DNA of 36,866 nucleotides from Eubacteriales bacterium (GCA_030539335.1 JAUNSG010000019.1:1-36866); one strand, 5' to 3'; positions 8,556 through 15,261 are shown, counted from the first letter of the stretch. Made by a program: numbers and translations. The notes: generated by a model not told the origin, from the letters alone.

Positions 8556-9931
8556 CATTCACACCTTATAACTATCAGCAATATTGCGCTGACCGTGTCG
8601 TTGCGGACAAGAATGTCGGACTATTCATTGATATGGGCCTCGGCAAGACAGCATCAACATTACTCGCCATCGAAGAGCTGAAATACCGTCGATTTGAAGT
8701 GGACAAGGTTTTGGTGATCGCACCGAAGAAGGTTGCAGAAGCTACGTGGCAGAACGAAATCCAGAAATGGGATAACTTTTCCTACCTTACAGTATCAACA
8801 ATCCTCGGAAACAAAAAACAACGCATTAATGCGCTGTTGCGAGAAGCGGATATTTATATCACCAATCGAGACAATGTCGTCTGGCTGGTTGACTACTGTG
8901 TTTTTGAGCTGAAACGATGGCCGTTTGACATGGTGGTTCTGGATGAGTCCAGCAGCTTTAAAAATCCAAGAGCCAAGCGATTCAAGGCTCTGGCGAGTAT
9001 CCGAGGCCATATTGACCGGATTGTAGAGCTGTCTGGCACTCCGGCTCCGCAGGATATCGGTGATCTTTGGTCACAAGTATATCTGCTGGATGGCGGCGCA
9101 CGGCTGGGTGATCGGATCGGTGCATTCAAGCAACGGTTCTGTGAGGTCGTTCGAGTAGGCAATCGTTTCGTCTATGGTGCATTCAAACCTGGGGCCGATG
9201 AGTTCGTCCGGAAACAGATTGGGGATATCTGTATCAGTATGAGGGCAGAAGATTATCTGGAGCTGCCGGATTTGGTATACAACATCTTTCCGGTAGAGCT
9301 CGACAAGAAATCAGCCAGAGCCTATAAGGAGCTTGAGAAAAAGATGTTGCTTGAGGTTGATGGAGAGGAGATCAGTGTAACCAGTGCTGCTACTCTTAGC
9401 AATAAGCTGTTGCAGTTGTGTAACGGTGCTATTTATGACGAAGAGAAGAATATCCATGAGATCCACGAATGTAAACTCGAGGCACTTGAAGAACTGCTTG
9501 AGGGGTTGCAAGGATCACATGCCCTCGTATTTTATGCATACAAGCATGACCGTGACCGTATTCTTAGCAGGCTATCCGGAAAATATCGCGTTAGAGTTTA
9601 CTCTGATGCCGAAGATGCTGATGCGTGGAACGCCGGACGAGTGGATGTCCTTCTGGCGCACCCAGCTTCAACCGCATATGGACTTAATCTACAACATGGC
9701 GGGCACAACATTGTGTGGTTTGGACTCAACTGGTCGCTTGAGCTGTATCAGCAAGCAAATGCTCGGCTCTATCGACAGGGACAGACTGATAGAGTGGTTG
9801 TCCACCATCTCGCAGTCCAAGGAGGGCTCGACCAAGATGTACTTGGTGCACTTGACAACAAAAAGGATACACAAGACGCTCTGTTGGCAGCCATTAAGGC
9901 CAGAGTGGAGCACGCGAAAAAGGGAGGATAA
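8552..9931 (+). CDS. SNF2-family DEAD/H-box helicase
   Basis: A 459-residue protein. The start is placed at ATG 8552, which overlaps the VRR-NUC stop (ATGA) and gives the typical opening 'MTFTPYNYQQYCADRVVAD'. Motifs in order: Walker A 'DMGLGKTAST' (about 27-36), motif II 'VLDESSSFKN' (about 129-138), motif III 'ELSGTPAPQ', and in the second RecA lobe 'GLNLQHGGHNIVWFGLNWSLELYQQANARLYRQGQTD' with motif VI. Proteins of this type translocate on or remodel DNA. It has the usual size of phage SNF2 proteins and no extra domains. Confidence 0.93.
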   Translation: MTFTPYNYQQYCADRVVADKNVGLFIDMGLGKTASTLLAIEELKYRRFEVDKVLVIAPKKVAEATWQNEIQKWDNFSYLTVSTILGNKKQRINALLREADIYITNRDNVVWLVDYCVFELKRWPFDMVVLDESSSFKNPRAKRFKALASIRGHIDRIVELSGTPAPQDIGDLWSQVYLLDGGARLGDRIGAFKQRFCEVVRVGNRFVYGAFKPGADEFVRKQIGDICISMRAEDYLELPDLVYNIFPVELDKKSARAYKELEKKMLLEVDGEEISVTSAATLSNKLLQLCNGAIYDEEKNIHEIHECKLEALEELLEGLQGSHALVFYAYKHDRDRILSRLSGKYRVRVYSDAEDADAWNAGRVDVLLAHPASTAYGLNLQHGGHNIVWFGLNWSLELYQQANARLYRQGQTDRVVVHHLAVQGGLDQDVLGALDNKKDTQDALLAAIKARVEHAKKGG

Positions 9932-9938
9932 GATCACC

Positions 9939-10250
9939 ATGAGAAGAGCAGAGATTTTACAGACTGCGGAAACCTGTGTCTGCGGACAGCGTGAACAGGA
10001 CTATGGAACACCTGAGGATAATTTTTCTAGCATTGCATCTCTGTGGGGGGCATATTTAGGTGTACAGCTGACGGCGGAGGACGTCGCAATGCTAATGTGT
10101 TTATTCAAGATCGGAAGGATCAAGACCGGCACCGGCACAGCGGACAGTTTCGTTGATCTCGCAGGCTATGCCGCCTGCGGAGGTGAAATAGTAACAGAGA
10201 AGAAAAATGAGCGAGAACACCATTTTAAGTTGGGTATCCGATATGAATGA
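9939..10250 (+). CDS. DUF6378 family phage protein
   Basis: A 103-residue protein. An open frame extends far upstream inside the helicase gene, but GGGAGG at 9922-9927 places the start at ATG 9939. The conserved core 'REQDYGTPEDNFSSIASLWGAYLGVQLTAEDVAMLMCLFKIGR' (about 20-62) and a later 'DSFVDLAGYAACG' match the DUF6378 family seen in many phages. The aspartates and glutamates resemble those of all-alpha nucleotide hydrolases, but that is inference. The last 44 bases overlap the next gene. Confidence 0.8.
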   Translation: MRRAEILQTAETCVCGQREQDYGTPEDNFSSIASLWGAYLGVQLTAEDVAMLMCLFKIGRIKTGTGTADSFVDLAGYAACGGEIVTEKKNEREHHFKLGIRYE

Positions 10251-10470
10251 ATACCCAAGAATCGTGGTTTTTAATGATGGTCGGCATACCACACTATTGA
10301 AACCAGAAGATCTTATTGAATTTATCTGTACCTATATGGGCACAGACTCTGCCGAGCTTTTTGAGGACTTAATAGAGGATCATGAAATATTGGAAACCGC
10401 AAGGGATATCATCAGTGGCTGTGATATCACTGACGAGATACCCCATATGCTGACCGATATATTGTTTTAA
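10207..10470 (+). CDS. Small acidic hypothetical protein
   Basis: An 87-residue acidic protein, unrecognised. It could start at ATG 10207 (weak GAGAAG site) or at ATG 10243, where ATGAATGA overlaps the preceding stop and would give coupling and 75 residues. The body is 'PRIVVFNDGRHTTLLKPEDLIEFICTYMG' followed by helices rich in D and E. It lies between DUF6378 and ThyX in the same operon. Confidence 0.55.
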   Translation: MSENTILSWVSDMNEYPRIVVFNDGRHTTLLKPEDLIEFICTYMGTDSAELFEDLIEDHEILETARDIISGCDITDEIPHMLTDILF

Positions 10471-10481
10471 GGAGAATGCGT

Positions 10482-11177
10482 ATGAAAGTTAAGCTGATTG
10501 CAGCAACAAATCTCAGCAGCTTTGGGAGTGAGCCAATCGATACAGTGGAAACCGCAGCGGCTGTGTGTTATGACAGTACACCAGATTTATGCAAGCATCG
10601 GGTGAGCCACTCCTGTATGGAATCCGGACATCTGAGTGTGTGGGAACATCTTAATCTGACATTTTCGATTGAAGGTATCAGTCGGGCATGCCTCGCACAG
10701 CTTTCCCGGCATCGGCATATTAGCCTGAGTGTGCGGTCACAGCGGTACGTGGATGAAAGCAGGCTGAAAGTGGTAACTCCACCGAGCATTCAGAAAGACG
10801 CCGATGCGCAGCAGATATACGAAGATGCTATTGCGGAGGCCTACATGGCATATGATCGGTTGCTGAAACTGGGAGTCCTGAAAGAAGATGCTCGTTTTCT
10901 CCTGCCGAATGCGACTTGCACGAAACTATATATGACCTGCAATGCACGGGCACTCACTGAGATGTCTCACCTGAGACTGTGCAACAGGGCACAGTGGGAG
11001 ATCCGAGAACTGTTTGAACAGATCAAAAAAACTGTTGAGCGGTCAAACTGTAGTGAATTGGCGCAGTATCTTGTGCCAAAGTGTAAAGCGGGGCGGATCT
11101 TCTATTGTCCTGAGAGGAAGAGATGCGGACTGAATCGTAACCCGGGCAAGGCCGTAACGACAGGAGAAACATCATGA
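10482..11177 (+). CDS. thyX: Flavin-dependent thymidylate synthase ThyX
   Basis: A 231-residue protein. GGAG at 10471 with 7-base spacing selects ATG 10482 over the in-frame ATG at 10476. The ThyX signature is clear: 'LSRHRHISLSVRSQRYV', containing the RHRxxSxxxxSxR FAD/dUMP-binding motif at about residues 76-88, preceded by 'SGHLSVWEHLNLTFSIEGISRAC'. It methylates dUMP to dTMP using methylene-tetrahydrofolate and FADH2. The C-terminus carries the usual 'LVPKCKAGRIFYCPE' segment. A phage-borne copy supplies thymidylate for replication, in keeping with the MazG-like gene upstream. Its stop overlaps the next ATG. Confidence 0.95.
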   Translation: MKVKLIAATNLSSFGSEPIDTVETAAAVCYDSTPDLCKHRVSHSCMESGHLSVWEHLNLTFSIEGISRACLAQLSRHRHISLSVRSQRYVDESRLKVVTPPSIQKDADAQQIYEDAIAEAYMAYDRLLKLGVLKEDARFLLPNATCTKLYMTCNARALTEMSHLRLCNRAQWEIRELFEQIKKTVERSNCSELAQYLVPKCKAGRIFYCPERKRCGLNRNPGKAVTTGETS

Positions 11178-11518
11178 ATTTAAGCCGAAGAGAACGCAGA
11201 CGACTTGCACGACAAGGCAAGGCTCCTACAGTACGGACATACACACTGAATGAGACACAGATCAACGCAATCAAACAGGAAGGCACCGAAGAGGCTGCAC
11301 GGAGAGTATTCATAGCTCTCTGTGCCCTCCCTCTGTTGGCCGCACGGGATTTGTATGGTTTCGGGGAGAAGCGTCTCAGACGATTGGAAGATAAGATTCT
11401 CGATTTATACGATAGCTTCCAGCAAGGATACATCACTGAAGATGATTGCATCAATACCCTAAAAGATGAATGCGGGTATGATCTGCTTGCAGAAGCAAAG
11501 AAATGGGGGATTCTGTGA
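11174..11518 (+). CDS. Hypothetical basic phage protein
   Basis: A 114-residue protein coupled to thyX by ATGA. The N-terminus is strongly basic (LSRRERRRLARQGK) and the rest is predicted helical, including a moderately hydrophobic segment 'VFIALCALPLLAARDLYGFG' and a C-terminal 'LEDKILDLYDSFQQGYITEDDCINTLKDECGYDL'. Similar small proteins occur after ThyX and before sigma-like genes in Clostridia phages. Function is not known to me. Confidence 0.65.
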   Translation: MNLSRRERRRLARQGKAPTVRTYTLNETQINAIKQEGTEEAARRVFIALCALPLLAARDLYGFGEKRLRRLEDKILDLYDSFQQGYITEDDCINTLKDECGYDLLAEAKKWGIL

Positions 11519-11538
11519 GGGAAAGAGGGCCATAAACA

Positions 11539-11955
11539 TTGAAAGAACTAGCAAAAGAGTATTTAAGGAATGTCGAAATACTCGAAAACCGGATATCTGA
11601 GCTAAAAGAGCTGATGGGACAAAGTTCCTCTCAGGAGGAGAAACGAAAACTACGTGTTCGAATCCGGAAATTATGTGTTATGGTCAACGAGGGCCGAAAA
11701 AATGCATTCCAGATGGAGCACTATTATGATAAACCAGAAGAACAGAATTTTACAGTCAATAAGCAAAAATATAAACCGAAAACCCGCAAACGATTCAATA
11801 CGACTGGGTATGGCCCTCCCGCGCCTGCTGCTGCAATGGGCAGCGGAGAATCTGACCAGCAGACAGTATCAAGTCTGGGTGATGTGTTTCTTGGAAAATG
11901 CGACGCAGACGGATATTGCACACGCTCTAGGGATAGGAACCTCAACGGTAAATAA
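11539..11955 (+). CDS. Coiled-coil phage protein, TTG start
   Basis: A 138-residue open frame from a TTG at 11539 with an AAAGAGG site about 10 bases upstream. Residues about 1-65 are a convincing helical coiled coil (KELAKEYLRNVEILENRISELKELMG... RKLRVRIRKLCVMVNEGRKNAFQMEHYYD), a design that precedes sigma-like genes in many Clostridia phages. The family usually stops soon after the HYYD motif; here the frame runs on for about 70 low-quality residues that overlap the sigma-like gene in another frame. Either the tail is accidental or the two frames form one protein through a shift. Confidence 0.55.
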   Translation: MKELAKEYLRNVEILENRISELKELMGQSSSQEEKRKLRVRIRKLCVMVNEGRKNAFQMEHYYDKPEEQNFTVNKQKYKPKTRKRFNTTGYGPPAPAAAMGSGESDQQTVSSLGDVFLGKCDADGYCTRSRDRNLNGK

Positions 11956-12013
11956 ACACTATACTACTGCAATGAGAAAACTTAGAAACGCTTTGCGTGG
12001 CGAAAACGTATGA
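11726..12013 (+). CDS. Sigma-70 region 4-like regulator
   Basis: A 95-residue protein in a frame overlapping the previous gene. TGGAGC with 8-base spacing supports ATG 11726; the frame also opens at ATG 11654. The C-terminal half, 'ENLTSRQYQVWVMCFLENATQTDIAHALGIGTSTVNKHYTTAMRKLRNAL', is a typical sigma region 4 helix-turn-helix. Such proteins in phages of Firmicutes (ArpU/sigma-like) often control late genes. Its overlap of about 230 bases with the coiled-coil frame is unusual. Confidence 0.68.
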   Translation: MINQKNRILQSISKNINRKPANDSIRLGMALPRLLLQWAAENLTSRQYQVWVMCFLENATQTDIAHALGIGTSTVNKHYTTAMRKLRNALRGENV

Positions 12014-12027
12014 AAAGGAGAAACAAG

Positions 12028-12108
12028 ATGGCTGATTTGAGTAAAGACGTGTTGCTTTTTGCAGTGGAGCAACGGAGGATAAGTAATGAGAATATTGGTT
12101 GCGTGTGA
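12028..12108 (+). CDS. Short 26-residue ORF, possible gene remnant
   Basis: An AAGGAG site precedes ATG 12028; the frame reads MADLSKDVLLFAVEQRRISNENIGCV and ends at 12108, overlapping the methyltransferase start by 23 bases. The first half resembles the start of a common family of small phage proteins ('LLxFAVExxxI') that normally runs longer, so it may be truncated by insertion of the downstream gene, or be a short leader peptide. Not recognised with confidence. Confidence 0.35.
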   Translation: MADLSKDVLLFAVEQRRISNENIGCV

Positions 12109-12709
12109 AGAGTCTCAAGCGGTTTGCAAAGAGCTTCGTAGGCTGGGGCATGAGGCGTATTCGTGCGATATCGAGCCGTGTTCAGGCGGGCATCCAGAAT
12201 GGCATTTACAATGCGATGCGTTGCAGCTGCTGAAAATGCAGTGGGACATGATTATTGCATTTCCGCCTTGTACATATCTTTCAAATGCTGGAGCATGTCG
12301 ATTGTATCCGCAAAAAGGGCAACTTAATCAAGAAAGATATGAAAAAGGATTGCAGGCAAAAGAATTCTTTTTGAAATTCTTGAATGCAGATTGTCCCCGA
12401 ATTGCTGTGGAAAATCCGGTTTCAAGCCGCGTGTTTGATATGCCGCCACATACACAAGAAATTCAGCCGTATCAATTTGACTCAGATGGAACACATCCAT
12501 ATACAAAGAGAACTCGGCTGTGGTTGCGTGGACTCCCACCACTCGCCCCAACCACGCCGAACGAAAAACCTATAGGTTGCTATGTGCCTGCCAGCACTGG
12601 CAGAAAAGATCGTAATAAATATGGATTTGCAAAGCGTGGCGAAGACGCAAAAAATCGCGCGAAAACTTTTCCGGGCGTGGCAAAGGCAATGGCGGAACAG
12701 TGGGGATAG
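12086..12709 (+). CDS. Phage DNA cytosine methyltransferase-like protein
   Basis: A 207-residue protein with GGAGG upstream of ATG 12086. The N-terminus 'MRILVACEESQAVCKELRRLGHEAYSCDIEP' is an S-adenosylmethionine-binding Rossmann start. 'MIIAFPPCTYLSNAGA' gives the PPC catalytic loop and 'CPRIAVENPVSSRVF' the ENP motif of C5-cytosine methyltransferases. It is much shorter than Dcm-type enzymes and lacks an obvious target recognition domain, as in a widespread family of small phage homologues. It could protect phage DNA from host restriction. The gene is AT-richer than its upstream neighbours and lies at the start of a run of small accessory genes. Confidence 0.75.
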   Translation: MRILVACEESQAVCKELRRLGHEAYSCDIEPCSGGHPEWHLQCDALQLLKMQWDMIIAFPPCTYLSNAGACRLYPQKGQLNQERYEKGLQAKEFFLKFLNADCPRIAVENPVSSRVFDMPPHTQEIQPYQFDSDGTHPYTKRTRLWLRGLPPLAPTTPNEKPIGCYVPASTGRKDRNKYGFAKRGEDAKNRAKTFPGVAKAMAEQWG

Positions 12710-12716
12710 TGATTAA

Positions 12717-12748
12717 TTGATGTATCAATTAAAAACTTGATGTATCAA
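12717..12748. promoter_or_regulatory. Two direct copies of TTGATGTATCAA, candidate operator
   Basis: The 12-mer TTGATGTATCAA occurs at 12717-12728 and 12737-12748, exactly 20 bases apart, about two helical turns. Each copy has dyad symmetry (TTGAT/ATCAA), as expected for a dimeric repressor site. The second copy overlaps a possible -35 (TTGATG), with GATACT about 15 bases downstream as a weak -10. The pair lies just before a run of small rightward genes. Binding is inferred, not shown. Confidence 0.45.
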
Positions 12749-12808
12749 CTTATTTCGGATACTACTACAGGACAAACATGAATAAGTGGGAATGGGAGAG
12801 GTAACAAA

Positions 12809-12961
12809 ATGAAAATCTTGGGATGCATATTTTTGATCGTTTTAAGTGCAAGCCTTGCTAGAAATGCAGAGCAAGAAGACAATGTGGGCGTTGCAATAGG
12901 AGCAGCTATATCCCTTGTTTGCGCTGTTATATTGGTACTGAGCGCAGTCGGATTTGTATGA
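12809..12961 (+). CDS. Small membrane protein, 50 residues
   Basis: GGGAGAGG upstream supports ATG 12809. The protein has two hydrophobic segments: 'ILGCIFLIVLSASLA' at the N-terminus (possibly signal-like) and 'VAIGAAISLVCAVILVLSAVGFV' at the C-terminus, separated by a short acidic loop (NAEQEDN). It is probably a two-pass inner-membrane microprotein. No family is recognised. Confidence 0.5.
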   Translation: MKILGCIFLIVLSASLARNAEQEDNVGVAIGAAISLVCAVILVLSAVGFV

Positions 12962-13077
12962 AAATCAGAGAAGGTTTTGATTACCGTGGGGATTTTGGCA
13001 TAGTCGGAGAGAAAGAAATTGAAATTAAAGGACTTGGAAAAAATAATTGCAGCAGACAGCGATGTCGGACTCATTGA
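12958..13077 (+). CDS. Possible 39-residue ORF overlapping neighbours
   Basis: The ATG at 12958 overlaps the preceding stop (ATGA) and opens a 39-codon frame, MKIREGFDYRGDFGIVGEKE followed by EIEIKGLGK. It overlaps the TTG-start gene at 13019 by 59 bases in another frame, and there is no clear ribosome binding site of its own. It may be translated by coupling, or the overlap may be accidental. Confidence 0.25.
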   Translation: MKIREGFDYRGDFGIVGEKEIEIKGLGKNNCSRQRCRTH

Positions 13078-13207
13078 TAAAACTGAAAGCGGAATTCCGA
13101 TAGTTGACACGTGGGGACATTGGATAAACGGAGGATTGAAAACACTCGATGTTCCAGTATTGAAAATAGTAAGCTACGGATACATACTATTGGTTTTGGA
13201 TGTATAG
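13019..13207 (+). CDS. Small hypothetical phage protein, TTG start
   Basis: A 62-residue protein starting at TTG 13019 with GGAGA seven bases upstream. The opening 'MKLKDLEKIIAADSDVGLIDK' and the ending 'LDVPVLKIVSYGYILLVLDV' match a common architecture of small phage proteins in Firmicutes (KLKDLL... with a beta-rich tail). Function unknown. It belongs to the run of small accessory genes between the methyltransferase and the double-HTH regulator. Confidence 0.5.
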   Translation: MKLKDLEKIIAADSDVGLIDKTESGIPIVDTWGHWINGGLKTLDVPVLKIVSYGYILLVLDV

Positions 13208-13231
13208 GCGAATGAATGAGAGGTACATACC

Positions 13232-13414
13232 ATGAAAGGGAAGTTAACCTTAGAAGGAAAAGAATTTGAAGTTACATTAAACGGATTTAATTTTTCGGAC
13301 GAAAATACATGTCCGGAAGTTTGCTTGCTGGTGCAGGACGATATAAACGAATTTCGCAAGATGATGATGAACCACATGAGGCCAATTAAAAGACTGCGCT
13401 TTGAATTTAAGTAA
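13232..13414 (+). CDS. Small hypothetical phage protein
   Basis: A 60-residue protein with GAGAGG about 9 bases before ATG 13232. It opens with a beta-like repeat pattern (GKLTLEGKEFEVTLNGFNF) and ends in a basic, methionine-rich helix (MMMNHMRPIKRLRFEFK). No family is recognised. It is a single-gene unit in the accessory run. Confidence 0.5.
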   Translation: MKGKLTLEGKEFEVTLNGFNFSDENTCPEVCLLVQDDINEFRKMMMNHMRPIKRLRFEFK

Positions 13415-13441
13415 ATTGATTTTGAAGAAGGAGAGAGCGAA

Positions 13442-13675
13442 ATGAGCACTGACTATGCACGCGAAGATGCATTACAAGATGCTATGAATTATATTTATAA
13501 GAATAACTGCGATAACGTGTGCGTTGTTACATGGAAAACAGGAGGCGATGAGACGTTTTCCACATATTCGTGTGGCGCAGACGGGTTAAGCAGAGCTGCT
13601 GCGCATTTGTTCGCAGAATTTATCGTTTGCATGTTAAGACTGAACCCGAAGTTACTGGATGGCATGTTCGAGTAA
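13442..13675 (+). CDS. Small hypothetical phage protein
   Basis: A 77-residue protein with GAAGGAGAG upstream of ATG 13442. It is a small soluble protein of mixed composition with three cysteines spread through it (NNCDNVC, SCGAD, FIVCML) but no clear metal-binding pattern. No family is recognised. It lies between two other small genes and is probably part of the same transcript. Confidence 0.5.
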   Translation: MSTDYAREDALQDAMNYIYKNNCDNVCVVTWKTGGDETFSTYSCGADGLSRAAAHLFAEFIVCMLRLNPKLLDGMFE

Positions 13676-13722
13676 TTGATGTACGGACACCCCGAAGAGG
13701 AATAAAAAAGAAAGCGAGAACG

Positions 13723-13914
13723 ATGAGTATGACTAACCAAGACCATATCAAGAAAATGTCCCCGGAAGGGCTGGCTCGATTTCTGTCAAGTGTGAAATAT
13801 CAAAAGCTGGCGTGTGATGAGGTTTGCATGACAGACCCGCAGCATTTTAGCGGAATGCAATGCTGGGAGTGTTATGCAAGATGGCTGAAGAGACCATACA
13901 ATAATGAATTTTGA
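13723..13914 (+). CDS. Small cysteine-rich phage protein
   Basis: A 63-residue protein. ATG 13723 or the in-frame ATG 13729 are possible starts; the site upstream (GCGAGAACG) is weak. The pattern 'KKMSPEGLARFLSS' followed by 'CDEVC' and 'CWECYARWLKRP' is shared by many short phage proteins (SPEELAEFL...C..C...W) and looks like a small zinc-binding fold with two CxxxC/CxxC pairs. Function unknown. Confidence 0.6.
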   Translation: MSMTNQDHIKKMSPEGLARFLSSVKYQKLACDEVCMTDPQHFSGMQCWECYARWLKRPYNNEF

Positions 13915-13929
13915 TGGAGGTGTGATATC

Positions 13930-14124
13930 ATGATATCGTTACATTTAATTCTGGTGATTCTATGGGCTATCTACATTTTTATGAATCTCGTCATCTTCAT
14001 CGCATATGTTGATGATCTAATCAAGGTGTGGATTAAACCGGAAAATGCAAGACATGCTGCAAATGCTCTACTGATGATGGTGTTTAGCTGTCTCTGGATG
14101 GCCCTGTGGAGGATGGTGATATGA
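13930..14124 (+). CDS. Two-pass membrane protein, 64 residues
   Basis: GGAGGTG precedes ATG 13930. Two hydrophobic segments are visible: 'LHLILVILWAIYIFMNLVIFIAYV' and 'ANALLMMVFSCLWMALWRMVI', separated by a basic loop (DDLIKVWIKPENARH). This suggests a small inner-membrane protein. Its TGA overlaps the ATG of the double-HTH regulator, so the two are co-translated. No family is recognised. Confidence 0.55.
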   Translation: MISLHLILVILWAIYIFMNLVIFIAYVDDLIKVWIKPENARHAANALLMMVFSCLWMALWRMVI

Positions 14125-14678
14125 GGTTTGATGAGCTTATTGCAAAAGAACCAGATCAGCTCACTGACCTTGAACAAGTAGGGCTACGCATTCGCTACAT
14201 ACGGGCTTTACGGGGCATGTCTGTGCAAAACCTTGCCGACAATCTGTACGTGTCCCCTGCGACAATCTCATGGTGGGAACGCGGCGCACGGAGTCAGCGC
14301 ACCGACTGGCTCGCAAAAGCTATGGGGGTTGCGGAGCACCTGTTTTACACGGGGGATGCGGATGTAAGAATGCTCCGGGCAATGCAGATGCTCAACCCTC
14401 CGTTGGGATGGCGGGATCGCGGACGCGCTGCACAGCACCTGAGGATCGCGGTGCGTGCCGCAAGAAAGCAGAAGGGCTGGTCAAAAGCGTTCGTTGTCAG
14501 GCAGATAGGTGTCGGAAGGAACGCATACTACGGATTCGAGGCTGGATACGGAAAGATCAGACCAGAGAAACTCTGTTATTTGATGGTGTTTCTTGAACTG
14601 GACATTCTTAAGGTTTACGCCGATATGGAGCAGGCCGGGTATACGTGCGGGCCTGGTGGAGTACAACATTTGCGTTAA
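14121..14678 (+). CDS. Regulator with two Xre-type HTH domains
   Basis: A 185-residue protein. GGAGG at 14108-14112 with 8-base spacing places the start at ATG 14121, overlapping the preceding stop; an in-frame GTG at 14106 is less likely. The first HTH is 'GLRIRYIRALRGMSVQNLADNLYVSPATISWWERG' (about 22-56). The second is 'LRIAVRAARKQKGWSKAFVVRQIGVGRNAYYGFEAG' (about 107-142). Two Xre units in one chain suggest binding to paired sites as a pseudo-dimer. It is the last gene before the GTGAC-rich gap and the small terminase, the usual place for a late-gene regulator, so control of the packaging/structural block is a fair guess. Confidence 0.72.
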   Translation: MRFDELIAKEPDQLTDLEQVGLRIRYIRALRGMSVQNLADNLYVSPATISWWERGARSQRTDWLAKAMGVAEHLFYTGDADVRMLRAMQMLNPPLGWRDRGRAAQHLRIAVRAARKQKGWSKAFVVRQIGVGRNAYYGFEAGYGKIRPEKLCYLMVFLELDILKVYADMEQAGYTCGPGGVQHLR

Positions 14679-14704
14679 TAATCTAGCATTTAGATATATA
14701 GCTG

Positions 14705-15002
14705 GTGACGTGACAGATGGCACACCGTGACAGATGGGTTAGTGACAGGTGTCAGATGGGTGACGGCTTTGACTCTTTTAAGTGTCACTAAAGTTTTGAA
14801 CTTTTTTGGATTTAAGAGCACTGTTTCTTTTGATTCTTGAGGAAATTACGAATGTAATAAGAGGTAGTGACAGAAGTGACACTTGTATATAATAAAAAAC
14901 TAAAAACTATGATTTAGTATCATTCCTTAACACACACTGTTAAAGAATGATATTAAATTAAAAAATATATAAGTTTAGGAAACTAATGTACACTTCCGTC
15001 AC
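14705..15002. repeat. GTGAC repeat cluster in regulatory gap
   Basis: The pentamer GTGAC occurs in direct orientation at 14705, 14710, 14727, 14742, 14760, 14867 and 14876, and inverted at 14784 and 14998. Within this, CGTGACAGATGG is repeated exactly at 14709-14720 and 14726-14737, and CAGATGG recurs a third time at 14753. About 0.6 copies of a given pentamer would be expected on both strands over 300 bases at even composition. No gene longer than a few codons is supported in 14679-15097. The spacing and place suggest binding sites for a phage protein. Confidence 0.55.
14918..14952. repeat. 15-bp near-perfect inverted repeat
   Basis: The arms 14918-14932 (TATCATTCCTTAACA) and 14938-14952 (TGTTAAAGAATGATA) pair over 15 positions with one mismatch and a 5-base loop. 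There is no T-tract directly after it on either strand, so it is not a clear intrinsic terminator. It may be an operator, a cruciform or a transcript-end structure. Confidence 0.5.
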
Positions 15003-15081
15003 TCTTGAAAGCGCAGTACTTTTAGCACATATACGCAATTGAGCTATCAATGGCGAAGATGCTTCGGATTTGTGAGTAACA

Positions 15082-15171
15082 GGGGGCGGTCAATTTCGTG
15101 AAGTATGCGGGCAGGCAAGAGGGGGGAGGTCGATCCTACAAAGCGCACGGGGAGAGGTTAATTCTATGAAG
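15082..15171 (+). repeat. Three imperfect purine-rich repeats before terS
   Basis: GGTCAATTTCGTGAAG (15088-15103), GGTCGATCCTACAAAG (15128-15143) and GGTTAATTCTATGAAG (15156-15171) are each preceded by a G-rich run. Pairs match at about 11-12 of 16 positions. They sit directly upstream of the small terminase gene, where phages often carry cos/pac recognition sites. A role in packaging is inferred from location only. Confidence 0.4.
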
Positions 15172-15261
15172 ATGGTGAATGTAGTCAGCATTGAAGAGTT
15201 AATGGCTGTGGTAATAGAAAGGAAAGGTGCTTATGGCAAGAGGACGAAACGGGACGTATGA
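15166..15261 (+). CDS. Short 31-residue ORF upstream of terS
   Basis: GGGGAGAGG precedes ATG 15166; the frame reads MKMVNVVSIEELMAVVIERK followed by GAYGKRTKRDV and overlaps the terS start by 29 bases. Another 23-codon frame (GTG 15098) ends at TGA 15167-15169, overlapping this ATG. These may be leader peptides coupling translation into terS, or chance frames. No homology is recognised. Confidence 0.3.
   Translation: MKMVNVVSIEELMAVVIERKGAYGKRTKRDV

Noticed and set aside
9384..9938. Long upstream extension of the DUF6378 frame
   Set aside because: It lies wholly inside the SNF2 helicase gene; the family length and ribosome binding site fit ATG 9939.
14705..14760. GTGAC repeats as a CRISPR array
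   Set aside because: Repeats are only 5-12 bases, spacing is irregular, and there are no cas genes or uniform spacers.
15098..15169. 23-codon GTG frame before the 31-residue ORF
   Set aside because: The ATGA-type overlap is suggestive, but the ribosome binding site is poor and the peptide is low complexity within the imperfect repeats.
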